The notes under the pieces are model-generated. The model saw nothing but the letters and a program-made list of their open reading frames with translations, was not told the origin of the DNA and did not search any database. A DNA stretch of 64,000 nt from Spirochaetota bacterium (GTDB taxonomy: Bacteria > Spirochaetota > Spirochaetia > Treponematales > Treponemataceae), in assembly GCA_023438065.1 (NCBI GenBank), contig JAEXRH010000012.1, forward strand, positions 1 through 64,000, written 5' to 3'. Shown piece by piece: positions 1 to 8,453 of the stretch (positions within the stretch are counted from its first letter, which is position 1; each line of letters starts with the position of its first letter). A program made the position numbers and the translations under genes.

Positions 1-113
1 TGCCTGGTGGCCATAGTGGAGAGGCAATACCCGTTCCCATCCCGAACACGGAAGTCAAGCTCTCTAACGCCGATGATACTGCTGCAAAGTGGGAAAGTAG
101 GTAGCTGCCAGGC
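1..113 (+). rRNA. rrf: 5S ribosomal RNA
   Basis: The first bases (tgcctggtgg) pair with the last (gctgccaggc) to form the closing helix of a 5S rRNA. The interior has the usual conserved stretch around cccatcccgaacacgg (about 36-52) and the gggaaagtaggt loop region. Length is about 113 nt, within the normal range. The 16S and 23S genes would lie just outside the left edge. The true 5' end could be a base or two before the window. Confidence 0.95.
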
Positions 114-121
114 TTTTTTAT

Positions 122-178
122 TTTAAACGACATTCGTCGTTTAAAAAAAAAGCGGGATAAATCGCCTTCAGGCGATTT
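122..178 (+). terminator. Terminator hairpins after 5S rRNA
   Basis: A 10-bp inverted repeat (122-131 with 136-145, tttaaacgac/gtcgtttaaa) follows the 5S gene after a T-run at 114-119. A second hairpin, aaatcgcc-ttca-ggcgattt, lies at 159-178. Their position directly after the 5S gene suggests they end rRNA transcription. Confidence 0.65.
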
Positions 179-200
179 CTCCATGGCTTTCTCGTTTACT

Positions 201-230
201 TTAAAGGCCCGCCAAACGGTGGGCCTTTAA
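201..230. terminator. Bidirectional terminator hairpin
   Basis: A near-perfect 13-bp inverted repeat (ttaaaggcccgcc / ggtgggcctttaa, one G-T wobble, 4-nt loop) sits between the 5S gene and the 3' end of the leftward cNMP-binding/GGDEF gene, whose stop codon is at 245-247. Its AT-rich arm ends give short A/T tails on both strands, so it may serve both directions. Confidence 0.6.
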
Positions 231-244
231 AATAAGTTGATTGG

Positions 245-1231
245 TTATTCGTCCGAAAAAAGGCACACCCGGTTCCGGCCTTCTTCTTTCGCCCGGTACA
301 GGGCGCGATCGGCGGCTGCGATGAGCCTTTCGCTGGTATGCGCGTGATCGGGGGATACGGCGACGCCGATACTGAGCGTAAGAGTGACCAGACGCGAACC
401 GGAGCCGGGCTTTGTCCTGAATTCGAGATGGAGGTCTGCCGTCTCTTCCTGAAGGAGCCGCGCAAGCGCCATGGCGTCGTCCGTCCCGGAGTCGGGAAGA
501 AAGATCGCGAACTCGTCTCCCGAAAGGCGGGACGGGATGTACGAGTCGCCGACCAGGCGCTGTATCGTCGCGCCGACGTTGCCGATGACCGCGTCGCCGG
601 CAACGGCGCCGTACTCGGCATTGATATCGCGAAAGCGGTCGAAGTCGATCATGACGAGCGCGCACCTTCGGGATTCGCCGAATCCGCGCGCGAACCGCGC
701 CGAGATCGTTTCCTCGAGAAAACGCCGGTTGAAAAGACCCGACAAGTCGTCGGTGACTGCTCGCCGGCGAGCAGTTTCGCCCCACCTGACGATATCGTCG
801 AGGAACCCGCTTGCCTTCTCGAGCCGCTCGATCCTGAGCGCGGCCATCTCCTTGAGGAATTTCACGCCGAGCATGGGCGTATCCCAGACCATCCCGTGAA
901 AATGTATGCCGGAAAGAACGTACACGCGCGTCCATTCCATCGCGTATGCCGTGCGCTCGCGCGCTTCGTTCGCGATGAGCGACATCTCGCCGAAAAAACC
1001 CATGGGCCCGAGCGGTCTCGACTCGCTGCGCGTTCCTTCCGAAGTGACGGAGTAAAAACCGACCTTTCCTCCCAAAATGAAATACATCTCGGTTCCGTTC
1101 GTACCTTCGGCGTAGATGGTTTTTCCCGCGGAATAGCTCCGCTCGACGAGCAGCTCGGCGATCGCTTGGCGTTCGAGCGCCGACATGCGGGAAAAGAGCG
1201 GGTGACTCCGGAGGGTTTCGGCCTTCGTCAT
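245..1231 (-). CDS. cNMP-binding diguanylate cyclase (GGDEF, SGDEF variant)
   Basis: The 328-residue protein has an N-terminal cyclic-nucleotide-binding domain (about 10-130, with an FGEMSL...RTA phosphate-binding cassette) and a C-terminal GGDEF domain (about 155-328). The signature is SGDEF at 237-241, a variant compatible with diguanylate cyclase activity. No RxxD inhibitory site stands five residues before it, so product inhibition is unlikely. There is no signal peptide or membrane segment, so it should be cytosolic and make c-di-GMP under cNMP control. The ATG at 1229-1231 overlaps the stop codon of the upstream gene (ATGA), so the two are translationally coupled. A longer reading frame continues upstream but only covers the neighbour's 3' end. 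Domain calls are clear; the ligand is inferred. Confidence 0.9.
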   Translation of the reverse strand: MTKAETLRSHPLFSRMSALERQAIAELLVERSYSAGKTIYAEGTNGTEMYFILGGKVGFYSVTSEGTRSESRPLGPMGFFGEMSLIANEARERTAYAMEWTRVYVLSGIHFHGMVWDTPMLGVKFLKEMAALRIERLEKASGFLDDIVRWGETARRRAVTDDLSGLFNRRFLEETISARFARGFGESRRCALVMIDFDRFRDINAEYGAVAGDAVIGNVGATIQRLVGDSYIPSRLSGDEFAIFLPDSGTDDAMALARLLQEETADLHLEFRTKPGSGSRLVTLTLSIGVAVSPDHAHTSERLIAAADRALYRAKEEGRNRVCLFSDE

Positions 1232-2250
1232 CGCCCCTCCTTTCCGGGTCGTACGACGCGATTTCCGCCGGCCTTCCACGCGCCTTGCATGGCCTCGTTC
1301 GTTCGTTCGAGGAATCGCTGCCAATTCACCTCGTCTTCCGGCCAGAGGCCGATCGCCACGCTCGCCGAGAGCGCGAACGGAAGCTTCGTATCGTCTTCGG
1401 GGGTGATCGAGGCAAGGCCCTCGAGGATGGCACGCGCGGAAGACTCCGCTTCCTCGTTTGTCGCCCGGGGGACGATAAGGCACATCTCGTTGCTTCTGAG
1501 CCTGATCGCCCAGCCCTTCTCTCGTTTTCCGGCTTCGGCGAGGAGGAGTGACGCGACGCGCCTCAGGATCTCGTCGCCCGCGACGTGCCCGAGCGCGTCG
1601 TTCACGTCCTTGAATCGATCCGGCTTGATCATGAGCACGGCGACCGTTCCCGACAGCTGATGGGGAATTTCACCGTCGAGGAAGGCTCGATTCATGAGTC
1701 CGGTCGAGGGATCGACAAAAACCTGCTTTTTCAGCTCCCGTATCCAGGGCGCGTTTTCCGCGATCAGGCTTCGCGTCGAGCGCAGCCGCGACTCTATCAT
1801 CGATATGGACTTGAGGAGTATGCGCGACGCGGTATCGGGTTTCTCGTCGCAGAGACGGTCGAAGGTAAGCCCGTCGCCGGGGAAGACGAGAAGTTCCGTT
1901 TGCCCGACTGCCCGCGCGGTCGCGTTATAGGCGCCGGAGATCACGAAATGGAAGTCGCCGAAGACGTCGCCCGCGAGGTATCGGGCGAGTTCGTAGCGTT
2001 GCGATTCCCCCGAAAACCCGCTCTGGCGGGTCGACTTTTCGATCGCGACCGCTCCCGTCCTCACGATGAAAAACTGGCTTGCCCGCTCGCCCGCGCGGAA
2101 GATGACGGTATCGTCCGGAACGGAACGGAATCCCGCGCGCGAGGCGAGGTATGCAAGGTCATCGTCGAGGAGCGTGGAAAAAAGCTCGACGCCCGCGATG
2201 AGCCTCTGAATGTCCCGTTTATCCGCTGTCTGAACCCCGGACGGTCGCAC
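1228..2250 (-). CDS. cNMP-binding protein with degenerate GGDEF domain
   Basis: About 340 residues with the same architecture as its downstream neighbour: a cyclic-nucleotide-binding domain (about 15-135) and a GGDEF-fold domain (about 175-340). The signature motif is RSNEM (252-256) in place of GGDEF, so catalysis is not expected, although the nucleotide-pocket residues around 210-226 (DRFKDVN...GD) are kept. The phosphate-binding cassette is also weak (FGD rather than FGE, no RTA/RSA). I chose the GTG at 2248-2250 because an aaggag Shine-Dalgarno lies five bases upstream; a longer frame to 2553 has no family similarity there. It is the first gene of a coupled pair and is best read as a regulatory or dimerisation partner of the active cyclase. 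That role is inference. Confidence 0.85.
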   Translation of the reverse strand: MRPSGVQTADKRDIQRLIAGVELFSTLLDDDLAYLASRAGFRSVPDDTVIFRAGERASQFFIVRTGAVAIEKSTRQSGFSGESQRYELARYLAGDVFGDFHFVISGAYNATARAVGQTELLVFPGDGLTFDRLCDEKPDTASRILLKSISMIESRLRSTRSLIAENAPWIRELKKQVFVDPSTGLMNRAFLDGEIPHQLSGTVAVLMIKPDRFKDVNDALGHVAGDEILRRVASLLLAEAGKREKGWAIRLRSNEMCLIVPRATNEEAESSARAILEGLASITPEDDTKLPFALSASVAIGLWPEDEVNWQRFLERTNEAMQGAWKAGGNRVVRPGKEGR

Positions 2251-2574
2251 TGTTTCTCCTTCACTTTTCCGTAATAATTCTACCAGAGCATGCGTGTTTG
2301 ATAAAGAAAAAAAAGGAATGGATCGAATACCCCGTGCGCGCGCCCTCTCGGAGCATATAATTAAGAATAAAGGGTGGTTTCGTGCATAAGGCGAGATTTG
2401 CGCTTTTCGATTTTTTCTCGCTGTAGCGATGGCTCCATTCCTTTCGCAGGGATTCCCGGATACCGGGATAGCGCTTCTCGCGCTTGTCAGGATGAAGACA
2501 AAGCCTTCGCCGTACGCTGCGCGGTTTCGGGTGGCGTTCCGCGAGGCGGGCATGGCATTCGAGGAGGCTCGACG
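2251..2574. other. Divergent intergenic region
   Basis: This 324-bp gap separates the leftward GGDEF pair from the rightward hydrolase. It holds a TATAAT (2356-2361, plus strand) and a minus-strand TAGAAT about 27 bp upstream of the GTG start at 2250, both with poor -35 matches. A purine-rich gaggagg precedes the hydrolase start. I see no RNA gene or convincing small reading frame in it. Confidence 0.4.
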
Positions 2575-3342
2575 ATGACATGGTTAACCGAGGAAGGATT
2601 CGCCGGGACCGACCCGCGCGTTCACTATCGCATGACCGGGTCCGGTCCATTTCTGATCATGGTTTCCGGGCTGTGGGGGCGATCCGCCGAATGGGAGCCC
2701 TTCGGATGGGTCGACGCGCTCGCCCCGGGCTATACCCTCGTCATGATCGATTCGCGGAGTTATGATTCCGAGGTCAAGCCCGTCAAGGATGGTTTTTATT
2801 CCATGGATTCCCGCGCCTGCGACGTGCTCACCGTCATGGACTCGCTCGGCATCGCGAAGGCGCATTACTTCGGGTATTCAATGGGAGGGAAAATGGCCTA
2901 CTCCCTGATGGGTTCGAACGAGAGCCGGTTTCTCTCGTACGCGATTCTTTCCTCCGCGCCGACGCAGTACAGTCTCAAGGACTGGGCTGACTATGTCGGC
3001 AAGCACTTTCCGGATACCTGGGAATTTCCGCAAGAGACGCGTCTTTCCGACGAGTTCAAGCGCTTTTTCCTTTCACATGACAAAGAACTTTTACTGGCCG
3101 CGGTCGATGACCGTAACTGGCCCGACCGGACGGAAGCGTTCCGGGCCTGCCGCCGAAATTCACTCGTCATCATGGGGGAAAAGGAGCCGAGCGAGGACCT
3201 TGAAACCATGCGGTTCGGCGCTTCCCTTTCGGATCGTTGCGAGACGCGCCTGATTCCCGGCATGGATCACCAAGAACTGGTGTTTCACGGCGAGATCGTG
3301 GCCCCCGTCGTGCTCGAATTTCTGGAAAGACAGCATTCGTGA
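2575..3342 (+). CDS. Alpha/beta hydrolase
   Basis: This 255-residue protein has the alpha/beta-hydrolase fold. The nucleophile elbow is GYSMGG with Ser102, preceded by a typical strand and oxyanion-loop region (SGLWGRSAEW, about 31-40). The C-terminal motif GMDHQE supplies the likely catalytic His near 232. There is no signal peptide, so it is cytosolic. The ATG at 2575 has a strong gaggagg site nine bases upstream; the frame is open further upstream but without similarity. It stands alone between the GGDEF pair and cheW. The substrate cannot be told from sequence; carboxylesterase-like or C-C hydrolase activity is possible. Confidence 0.85.
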   Translation: MTWLTEEGFAGTDPRVHYRMTGSGPFLIMVSGLWGRSAEWEPFGWVDALAPGYTLVMIDSRSYDSEVKPVKDGFYSMDSRACDVLTVMDSLGIAKAHYFGYSMGGKMAYSLMGSNESRFLSYAILSSAPTQYSLKDWADYVGKHFPDTWEFPQETRLSDEFKRFFLSHDKELLLAAVDDRNWPDRTEAFRACRRNSLVIMGEKEPSEDLETMRFGASLSDRCETRLIPGMDHQELVFHGEIVAPVVLEFLERQHS

Positions 3343-3393
3343 CGGCCGGAAGGCGCCAGGGTCTCCCGCGATCGCCCTTTTTCCCGCATCTTC

Positions 3394-3422
3394 TTGAAGA
3401 TTTGCCTAATCCATAGTATTCT
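3394..3422 (+). promoter_or_regulatory. Sigma70-type promoter for cheW
   Basis: TTGAAG (3394-3399), a 17-bp spacer and TATTCT (3417-3422) lie about 25 bp before the cheW start at 3447, which is preceded by a ccggagg ribosome-binding site. Confidence 0.5.
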
Positions 3423-3446
3423 TGAAAAGGTAATCCGGAGGTTTTT

Positions 3447-3920
3447 ATGGCGGCAGTCGATTCTCAATTTCAGCTCGTGACCTTTCAGCTCGGTGAAGAA
3501 TTGTACGGCGTTGACATCATGGACGTGAAGGAGATCGTCAGGATACAGGATATCCGCGCGATCCCGAACGCGCCGTATTATGTCGAGGGCATTTTCAACC
3601 TCCGAAGCGAAATCATCCCGATCATCAATCTCCACAAGAGGTTTCACCTCAAGAAAGCCCAACTCGACGAGGGCGACGAGTATCTTGGCGGCTTTATCAT
3701 TCTCAACATCGAGGGTAACAAGCTCGGGATCATCATCGACCGCATCGCGCGCGTCGTGATGGTTCAGCAAAGCGAGATCCAACCCCCGCCCCAAATGATC
3801 AGCGGTATCGGCGCCGAATACATAAACGGCGTCGTTCGCCAGGAAACGGGATATCTGATCGTGCTCGACATTCGCAGGCTTTTCAACCCGAAAGAACTGC
3901 AGAAACTCGTCAATTTGTGA
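3447..3920 (+). CDS. cheW: Chemotaxis coupling protein CheW
   Basis: The 157-residue, single-domain protein carries the CheW signature: QLVTFQLGEELYGVDI near the N-terminus, the IPNAPYYVEGIFNLR segment (about 38-55) with its IIPIINL strand, and the RxETGYLIVLDIRRLF C-terminal strand. It couples methyl-accepting chemoreceptors to the CheA kinase at polar arrays. The length is typical of stand-alone CheW. It is preceded by its own promoter and followed by a DegT-like gene, an order I recall from Treponema pallidum (a second, orphan cheW). No cheA or receptor gene is nearby in this window. Confidence 0.95.
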   Translation: MAAVDSQFQLVTFQLGEELYGVDIMDVKEIVRIQDIRAIPNAPYYVEGIFNLRSEIIPIINLHKRFHLKKAQLDEGDEYLGGFIILNIEGNKLGIIIDRIARVVMVQQSEIQPPPQMISGIGAEYINGVVRQETGYLIVLDIRRLFNPKELQKLVNL

Positions 3921-3926
3921 TATACT
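3918..3926 (+). promoter_or_regulatory. Possible extended -10 promoter
   Basis: TGA-TATACT at the cheW stop codon forms an extended -10 element 36 bp before the ATG at 3963. No good -35 is visible. It may give the DegT-like/nadK/recN genes their own transcript. Confidence 0.35.
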
Positions 3927-3962
3927 TCCCCCTGAAAATCCAATAAAAAGCGTTTGGTGCAC

Positions 3963-4988
3963 ATGAAATTACCAGTTTATAGCTCGACAATCCGCCGCAA
4001 GGAAATGGACGCGGTCCTTACCTGCATGGTTTCCGAGAAGATCGGGCCCGGCGAAATGAACCAAAAACTCACCCAGCTCGTGCGCGAGTCCCTGGCGATC
4101 GAGGGCGCGACCGCGTTTCGAAGCGCCGCGATCGCGTTGCAGTATGCCCTCAAGGCCCTTGATTTTCCCGCCGGTTCCGGGATCATCCTCTCGGCCCTCG
4201 CTCCCGATTGGCATTATTTCGCGGTCAAGGCATTGGGGTACGAGCCCGTCATCGCCGACGTTGACCCGGAAACCGCGCTCATCACGCCCCAGATCGCCGA
4301 AGAGGCGATTTCGCGCGGCGGAAGGCTTCTCCTCCTTCACGAAACCCTCGGGTTCCTCCCCGATATGCAGGGCTTGCTCGCGCTCAATATCCCCGTCATC
4401 GAGGATATCTCCCAAAGCGTCGGCGCGACCCTTGCCGAGCGCCAGGCCGGGCAGTTCGGTATCTTCTCGATCCTGGGTCTCGAGGAACGCGACCTTCTCA
4501 CCGGCGGCGGCGGCGCGGTTCTCGTCGCGCCCGCCCGGCGCGAGGCCATCGTCCTGAAAAAGCTCGCCGAGGAAGCCCCCATTACGGATATCCTTCCCGA
4601 CATCAACTCCGCGCTCGCCTACGTCCAGCTCAAGGAGCTTCCCCGCAACGCCGAGCTCAGAAAGGAGATGAACGGGCTCTATGTCGGATCCCTCATGCAG
4701 GGCCGTCATAAAACCTTTACCCAGGGAGGGGAAGGGCAGGCCGCCGTGTATTCCTTTCCCGTAATACTCTCGAGCGGATTAAAGGAAGTTAAACAGTACG
4801 TCAATCGAAAGGAAATCGAGATCGAGGCGGCCTTTTCCTCGTCGGTCGCGGCTCGGCTCGCCGATACCCTTGAGGGCGCGCCGAACGCGAAAAGCCTCCT
4901 CATGCGATGCATCCTCTTTCCCCTCTATCCCCGCCTCGGAAACGGGAACGCGGCGAAGATCGCCAAGATCCTCGCCACGCTTCCTTAA
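3963..4988 (+). CDS. DegT/DnrJ/EryC1-like protein lacking the PLP lysine
   Basis: The 341-residue protein resembles the DegT/DnrJ/EryC1 (SpsC) sugar aminotransferase family: an N-terminal segment with a GPG turn, the EDISQSVGA motif with Asp148 (the PLP-ring Asp), and FSILGLEERDLLTGGGGA at about 168-185. Where family members have the Schiff-base lysine (FSF..TK.L..G.GG), this protein has Glu174. It is therefore unlikely to be a working PLP aminotransferase. Three starts are possible (TTG 3954, GTG 3957, ATG 3963), none with a strong Shine-Dalgarno; I chose the ATG. It lies upstream of nadK with a 39-bp gap. A PLP-independent dehydratase or a structural role is possible; the function is unknown. 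Confidence 0.75.
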   Translation: MKLPVYSSTIRRKEMDAVLTCMVSEKIGPGEMNQKLTQLVRESLAIEGATAFRSAAIALQYALKALDFPAGSGIILSALAPDWHYFAVKALGYEPVIADVDPETALITPQIAEEAISRGGRLLLLHETLGFLPDMQGLLALNIPVIEDISQSVGATLAERQAGQFGIFSILGLEERDLLTGGGGAVLVAPARREAIVLKKLAEEAPITDILPDINSALAYVQLKELPRNAELRKEMNGLYVGSLMQGRHKTFTQGGEGQAAVYSFPVILSSGLKEVKQYVNRKEIEIEAAFSSSVAARLADTLEGAPNAKSLLMRCILFPLYPRLGNGNAAKIAKILATLP

Positions 4989-5027
4989 AGGCCGAACGCC
5001 GGGAAACGGGTAAGGAGGATGGTCAGG

Positions 5028-5921
5028 ATGCATGGGATTGGGCGGGCGATCGCGATTGTGAATCCCTGGAAAAACGAGGCTCGGGAGGTCGCGGAGGAAA
5101 TTCGCGCGGAACTCCTTGCCAAAAACCTCGCGTGCGACATATATACCTATGACGGCATCACGAAGGAAGACCCCTTCGTCGGCTACGATCTCGCGATAAC
5201 CCTCGGCGGCGACGGCACCGTGCTTTTCGCGGCCCGGCATTGCGCCCGCAAGAAGATCCCGATCTTCCCCGTGAATCTCGGGGAATTCGGCTTCATCGCG
5301 GGCATTCAGCCCGGCAACTGGCGAAAGCCCCTCACCGAGTTTCTCGGGGGGACGCGCTATACGGATTCCCGGATGCTCCTTAACGCCCGCGTCGAGCGCG
5401 CGGGCGAAACCCTTTTTTCCGCCGACGCCCTTAACGACGCGGTCATCGCGGGTTCGGGGATCGCGAAGATGATCAGGCTCGAGGTGCTTTTCAACGGCGC
5501 GTCCTTCGGGGCGTACAAGGCGGACGGGATCATCGTATCGACCCCGACCGGCTCGACCGCGTATTCGGCCGCGAACGGCGGACCGATTCTCGCGCCCGAT
5601 CTTTCGGCGTTCATCCTGAACCCGATCTGCCCGTTCTCTCTCTCGAACCGGCCGATCGTGCTGCCGTCATCGGGAACGATGAAGGTTACCGTTCTCGAGA
5701 TGCGCCATAAGGAGACGATTCTGACGATCGACGGGCAGGAAAGCTTCCCGCTTCAGGAAGGCGACGCGGTGTTCGTGAACGAGGCTCCCGACCGCGCCCG
5801 GCTCGTCGGGTGCGACGTGGACGTGTTTTATCAGGCGCTTCGATCCAAGCTCAATTGGTCGGGAGCGCCCGTGCCGAACGGCGCGTCAAAGAACGCGCAA
5901 ACCGGGGGATCCCATGCTTGA
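5028..5921 (+). CDS. nadK: NAD kinase
   Basis: The 297-residue protein carries the NAD kinase signatures: GGDGT at 60-64 (ATP phosphate binding), the NLGEFGFIA strand (about 83-91) and the glycine/threonine-rich STPTGSTAYS loop. It phosphorylates NAD to NADP in the cytosol. I chose the ATG at 5028 because taaggagg ends nine bases before it; the in-frame ATG at 5019 would abut that site. The gene overlaps recN by 8 bp (recN ATG at 5914, nadK stop at 5919-5921), so the two are probably translated together. Confidence 0.93.
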   Translation: MHGIGRAIAIVNPWKNEAREVAEEIRAELLAKNLACDIYTYDGITKEDPFVGYDLAITLGGDGTVLFAARHCARKKIPIFPVNLGEFGFIAGIQPGNWRKPLTEFLGGTRYTDSRMLLNARVERAGETLFSADALNDAVIAGSGIAKMIRLEVLFNGASFGAYKADGIIVSTPTGSTAYSAANGGPILAPDLSAFILNPICPFSLSNRPIVLPSSGTMKVTVLEMRHKETILTIDGQESFPLQEGDAVFVNEAPDRARLVGCDVDVFYQALRSKLNWSGAPVPNGASKNAQTGGSHA

Positions 5922-7599
5922 GGACCTGACCGTCAAGGATTTCGCCCTCATCGACTCGGTTTCGCTCGAATTCGGGCCCGGGCTCAACATCCTTTCGGGC
6001 GAGACGGGCGCGGGAAAATCCATCCTCATCGGCTCGCTGACCTTCCTTCTCGGCGGCAAGGCCGGATCCGATTCCATCAGGACCGGGTCTGAGGAAGCGC
6101 GCGTGTCGGGAACCGTGTATCTCGAGAAGGACGCTTCCATGGCCCGCGCCTGGCTCGCCGAACGCGGCATCGAGGCGGACGGCGATCGCGTCCTTCTCCG
6201 AAGAACCCTTCGCGCGAACGGCAAGAGCGCGACGTGGATCCAGGACACGCCGGTAACCCGGGCCGAGCTCGCCGAGTTCACCGAATTTCTCGTGGACATC
6301 CACGGCCAGCACGATCATCAGTCCCTTTTGAAGGTTGACGAGCATCGCCGTTTCCTCGATTCCTACGCGGGTCTCGGGGAAGAGGTCGCCGCGTTCACCG
6401 CCCGGTACGCCGCGCTCGCGGCGAAACGGAAACTCCGGGAGGAGATGAATACTTCCGAGCGGGATCGCGCCCAGAAGATGGAGCTCCTTTCCTTCGCGGT
6501 CGACGAGATCGGGAAGGCCGCGCTCCAACCCGGCGAGGAGGACGAGCTCCAGGCGGAGGAACAGCGCCTTTCCCAGCATGAGCGCCTTTTCGCGCTCGCC
6601 GACCAGGTCGTCGAGTCTTTCATGGCGGAGGACGGAAGTATCCCGATCCTCAAGCGCGCCCGCGGAGCCCTCGAAAGCGCCGCCTCGATCGATACCGGTC
6701 TCGAGAGCGCCTTCGGGCGGTTCGAGAACGCCTGGTACGAGATCGAGGACCTCGCCGAAACCCTCCGTCAGTATCGCGACTCCCTTTCCTTCGATCCCGC
6801 GAGGCTCGAGGCCGTCGAGGAACGGCTCTCCCTCATCTATAAGCTGAAGAAGAAATACGGCTCGACCGTACAGGAGATACTCGACTACGCGGCGGACGCC
6901 GCTTCGCAGCTCGAGGCGCTCGCCCAATGGGAAACGAACCGGACGACCGTGGACGCCGAGATCGCCGAGGTGGAAAAGGCCCTGTATCGCGCGGGATCGG
7001 CCCTTTCGGAGCGCCGCAAGCGGGCGGCGCTCTCGCTCCAGGCCGGCGTAGAATCGATTCTCAAGACCCTCGGGATGGCGGGAACGCGTTTCATCGTCGA
7101 CGTATCGCAGCGCGAGGGAAACGACGCCACGCAACGATCGGGTCCGTACGGCTTCGACAACATAGAGTTCATGATCAGCCCCAATCCCGGAGAACCCTTG
7201 CGGCCGCTCGCCAGGATCGCCTCCGGAGGAGAGCTGTCGCGGGTCATGCTCGCGCTCAAGACCGTCCTCGCGGACGCGGACGAGGCCGGGACCCTCATCT
7301 TCGACGAGATCGACACCGGCATCGGCGGAGAGGTCGCCCTCGCGGTCGGGGGGCATCTCAAGGAACTTTCGGCTAAACGGCAAATTTTATGCATAACGCA
7401 TCTCGCGAGCATCGCGGTTCGTGCCGATAATCAGATGAAGATCGAAAAGTCCTCCGAGTCAGGCAAGACCGTCACTCGGGCCTATCAGGTTACCGGCCGC
7501 GAGCGGATCGAGGAAATCGCGCGGATGCTCGCGGGCGACGGCTACAGCGCCGCGTCCCTGCAGCATGCGGAGGAGCTTCTCGGCAAGTACGCGAAATAA
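5914..7599 (+). CDS. recN: DNA repair protein RecN
   Basis: This 561-residue SMC-like ATPase has Walker A GETGAGKS at 29-36, a long central coiled-coil region (about 150-370), the ABC signature SGGELSRVM and Walker B LIFDEIDTGIGG near the C-terminus. RecN acts in recombinational repair of double-strand breaks by bridging DNA. Full length is normal for the family. It is part of the nadK-recN transcription unit, with a small conserved unknown gene following 44 bp downstream. No SOS box is evident in this internal operon position. Confidence 0.95.
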   Translation: MLEDLTVKDFALIDSVSLEFGPGLNILSGETGAGKSILIGSLTFLLGGKAGSDSIRTGSEEARVSGTVYLEKDASMARAWLAERGIEADGDRVLLRRTLRANGKSATWIQDTPVTRAELAEFTEFLVDIHGQHDHQSLLKVDEHRRFLDSYAGLGEEVAAFTARYAALAAKRKLREEMNTSERDRAQKMELLSFAVDEIGKAALQPGEEDELQAEEQRLSQHERLFALADQVVESFMAEDGSIPILKRARGALESAASIDTGLESAFGRFENAWYEIEDLAETLRQYRDSLSFDPARLEAVEERLSLIYKLKKKYGSTVQEILDYAADAASQLEALAQWETNRTTVDAEIAEVEKALYRAGSALSERRKRAALSLQAGVESILKTLGMAGTRFIVDVSQREGNDATQRSGPYGFDNIEFMISPNPGEPLRPLARIASGGELSRVMLALKTVLADADEAGTLIFDEIDTGIGGEVALAVGGHLKELSAKRQILCITHLASIAVRADNQMKIEKSSESGKTVTRAYQVTGRERIEEIARMLAGDGYSAASLQHAEELLGKYAK

Positions 7600-7643
7600 C
7601 GGGCGTTTCCCTTGCGGGGGAAACCATCGCCAGGAGTGTGAGT

Positions 7644-8453
7644 ATGGCAAAAGTGACCGACGAGGCGCGGCAGACCTACGGGGAACAGATCGCGGCCTAC
7701 CAACAGCAAATCGACGCCCTTTTGATCCGCGAGAAGAACATGCTCATGATGATCGAGAAGGACCCGACGGGCGCTTCCTACAAGCGGCTTATGCTCACCG
7801 ACGAGATGCTGTACCTGACCACGCTCTACCTCGCGAAGCATAACCTTTCCGTCGCGATGCTCGGGATCAAGAACGAGGATGCCCTCAACGACGCGCGAAA
7901 AACCCTCTATAAGGCGGTCATCTACCTCGAGGAGGTCGTGTCGAACTTTATCGACGCGCCGTACTCCGAGTACGAGGACAAGATAGCCGAGATCCGGAAC
8001 CTTCCCCAAGCAAAACGGTATTACCTCATCCGGAAGCTCGGTCTCGCTATCAGGCAGATCATGGACGCGTACGGCGACAACACGAAATGGCGATGGACTT
8101 TCGTCGAGCTCGAGGCCCGGTTCGCCACCGTCGCGAAAAACATCCTCGATCTCAAGAACGCGTCCAAGGACGGCCTTGATCCCCACTCGGAGGATTACGA
8201 CGACACGGTATTCCATCTCAGGCTCGTGAAGCGCCTTCTCCAGCAGGCGGCGGACCGCTATCGCGAGAAATACGAGCTGTCCACCGGCCGCATCGACGAC
8301 TTCAGGCTCGCCATCAACTACCTGCTCGCCTTGAGGCGCGTCCATATCATTCTCAACGAGCGGGACGCGGCCGAGGAAGCGAAGAAAAAAGCCGATGTCT
8401 GGAAGGACAAGATGGAAAAAGACCACAAGAAGAGCGAGGCCCAGAAGAAATGA
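7644..8453 (+). CDS. Conserved hypothetical protein (spirochaetal)
   Basis: A 269-residue, highly charged, apparently all-helical soluble protein with no signal peptide or membrane segment. The first 60 residues look coiled-coil-like and the last 25 are almost all K/E/D/A. I do not recognise a catalytic motif. The ATG at 7644 follows an aggag site by seven bases; a GTG at 7638 is the alternative. It sits after recN and its stop codon overlaps the start of the nucleoside hydrolase gene (ATGA). A protein at this position after recN also occurs, as I recall, in T. pallidum. Confidence 0.7.
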   Translation: MAKVTDEARQTYGEQIAAYQQQIDALLIREKNMLMMIEKDPTGASYKRLMLTDEMLYLTTLYLAKHNLSVAMLGIKNEDALNDARKTLYKAVIYLEEVVSNFIDAPYSEYEDKIAEIRNLPQAKRYYLIRKLGLAIRQIMDAYGDNTKWRWTFVELEARFATVAKNILDLKNASKDGLDPHSEDYDDTVFHLRLVKRLLQQAADRYREKYELSTGRIDDFRLAINYLLALRRVHIILNERDAAEEAKKKADVWKDKMEKDHKKSEAQKK

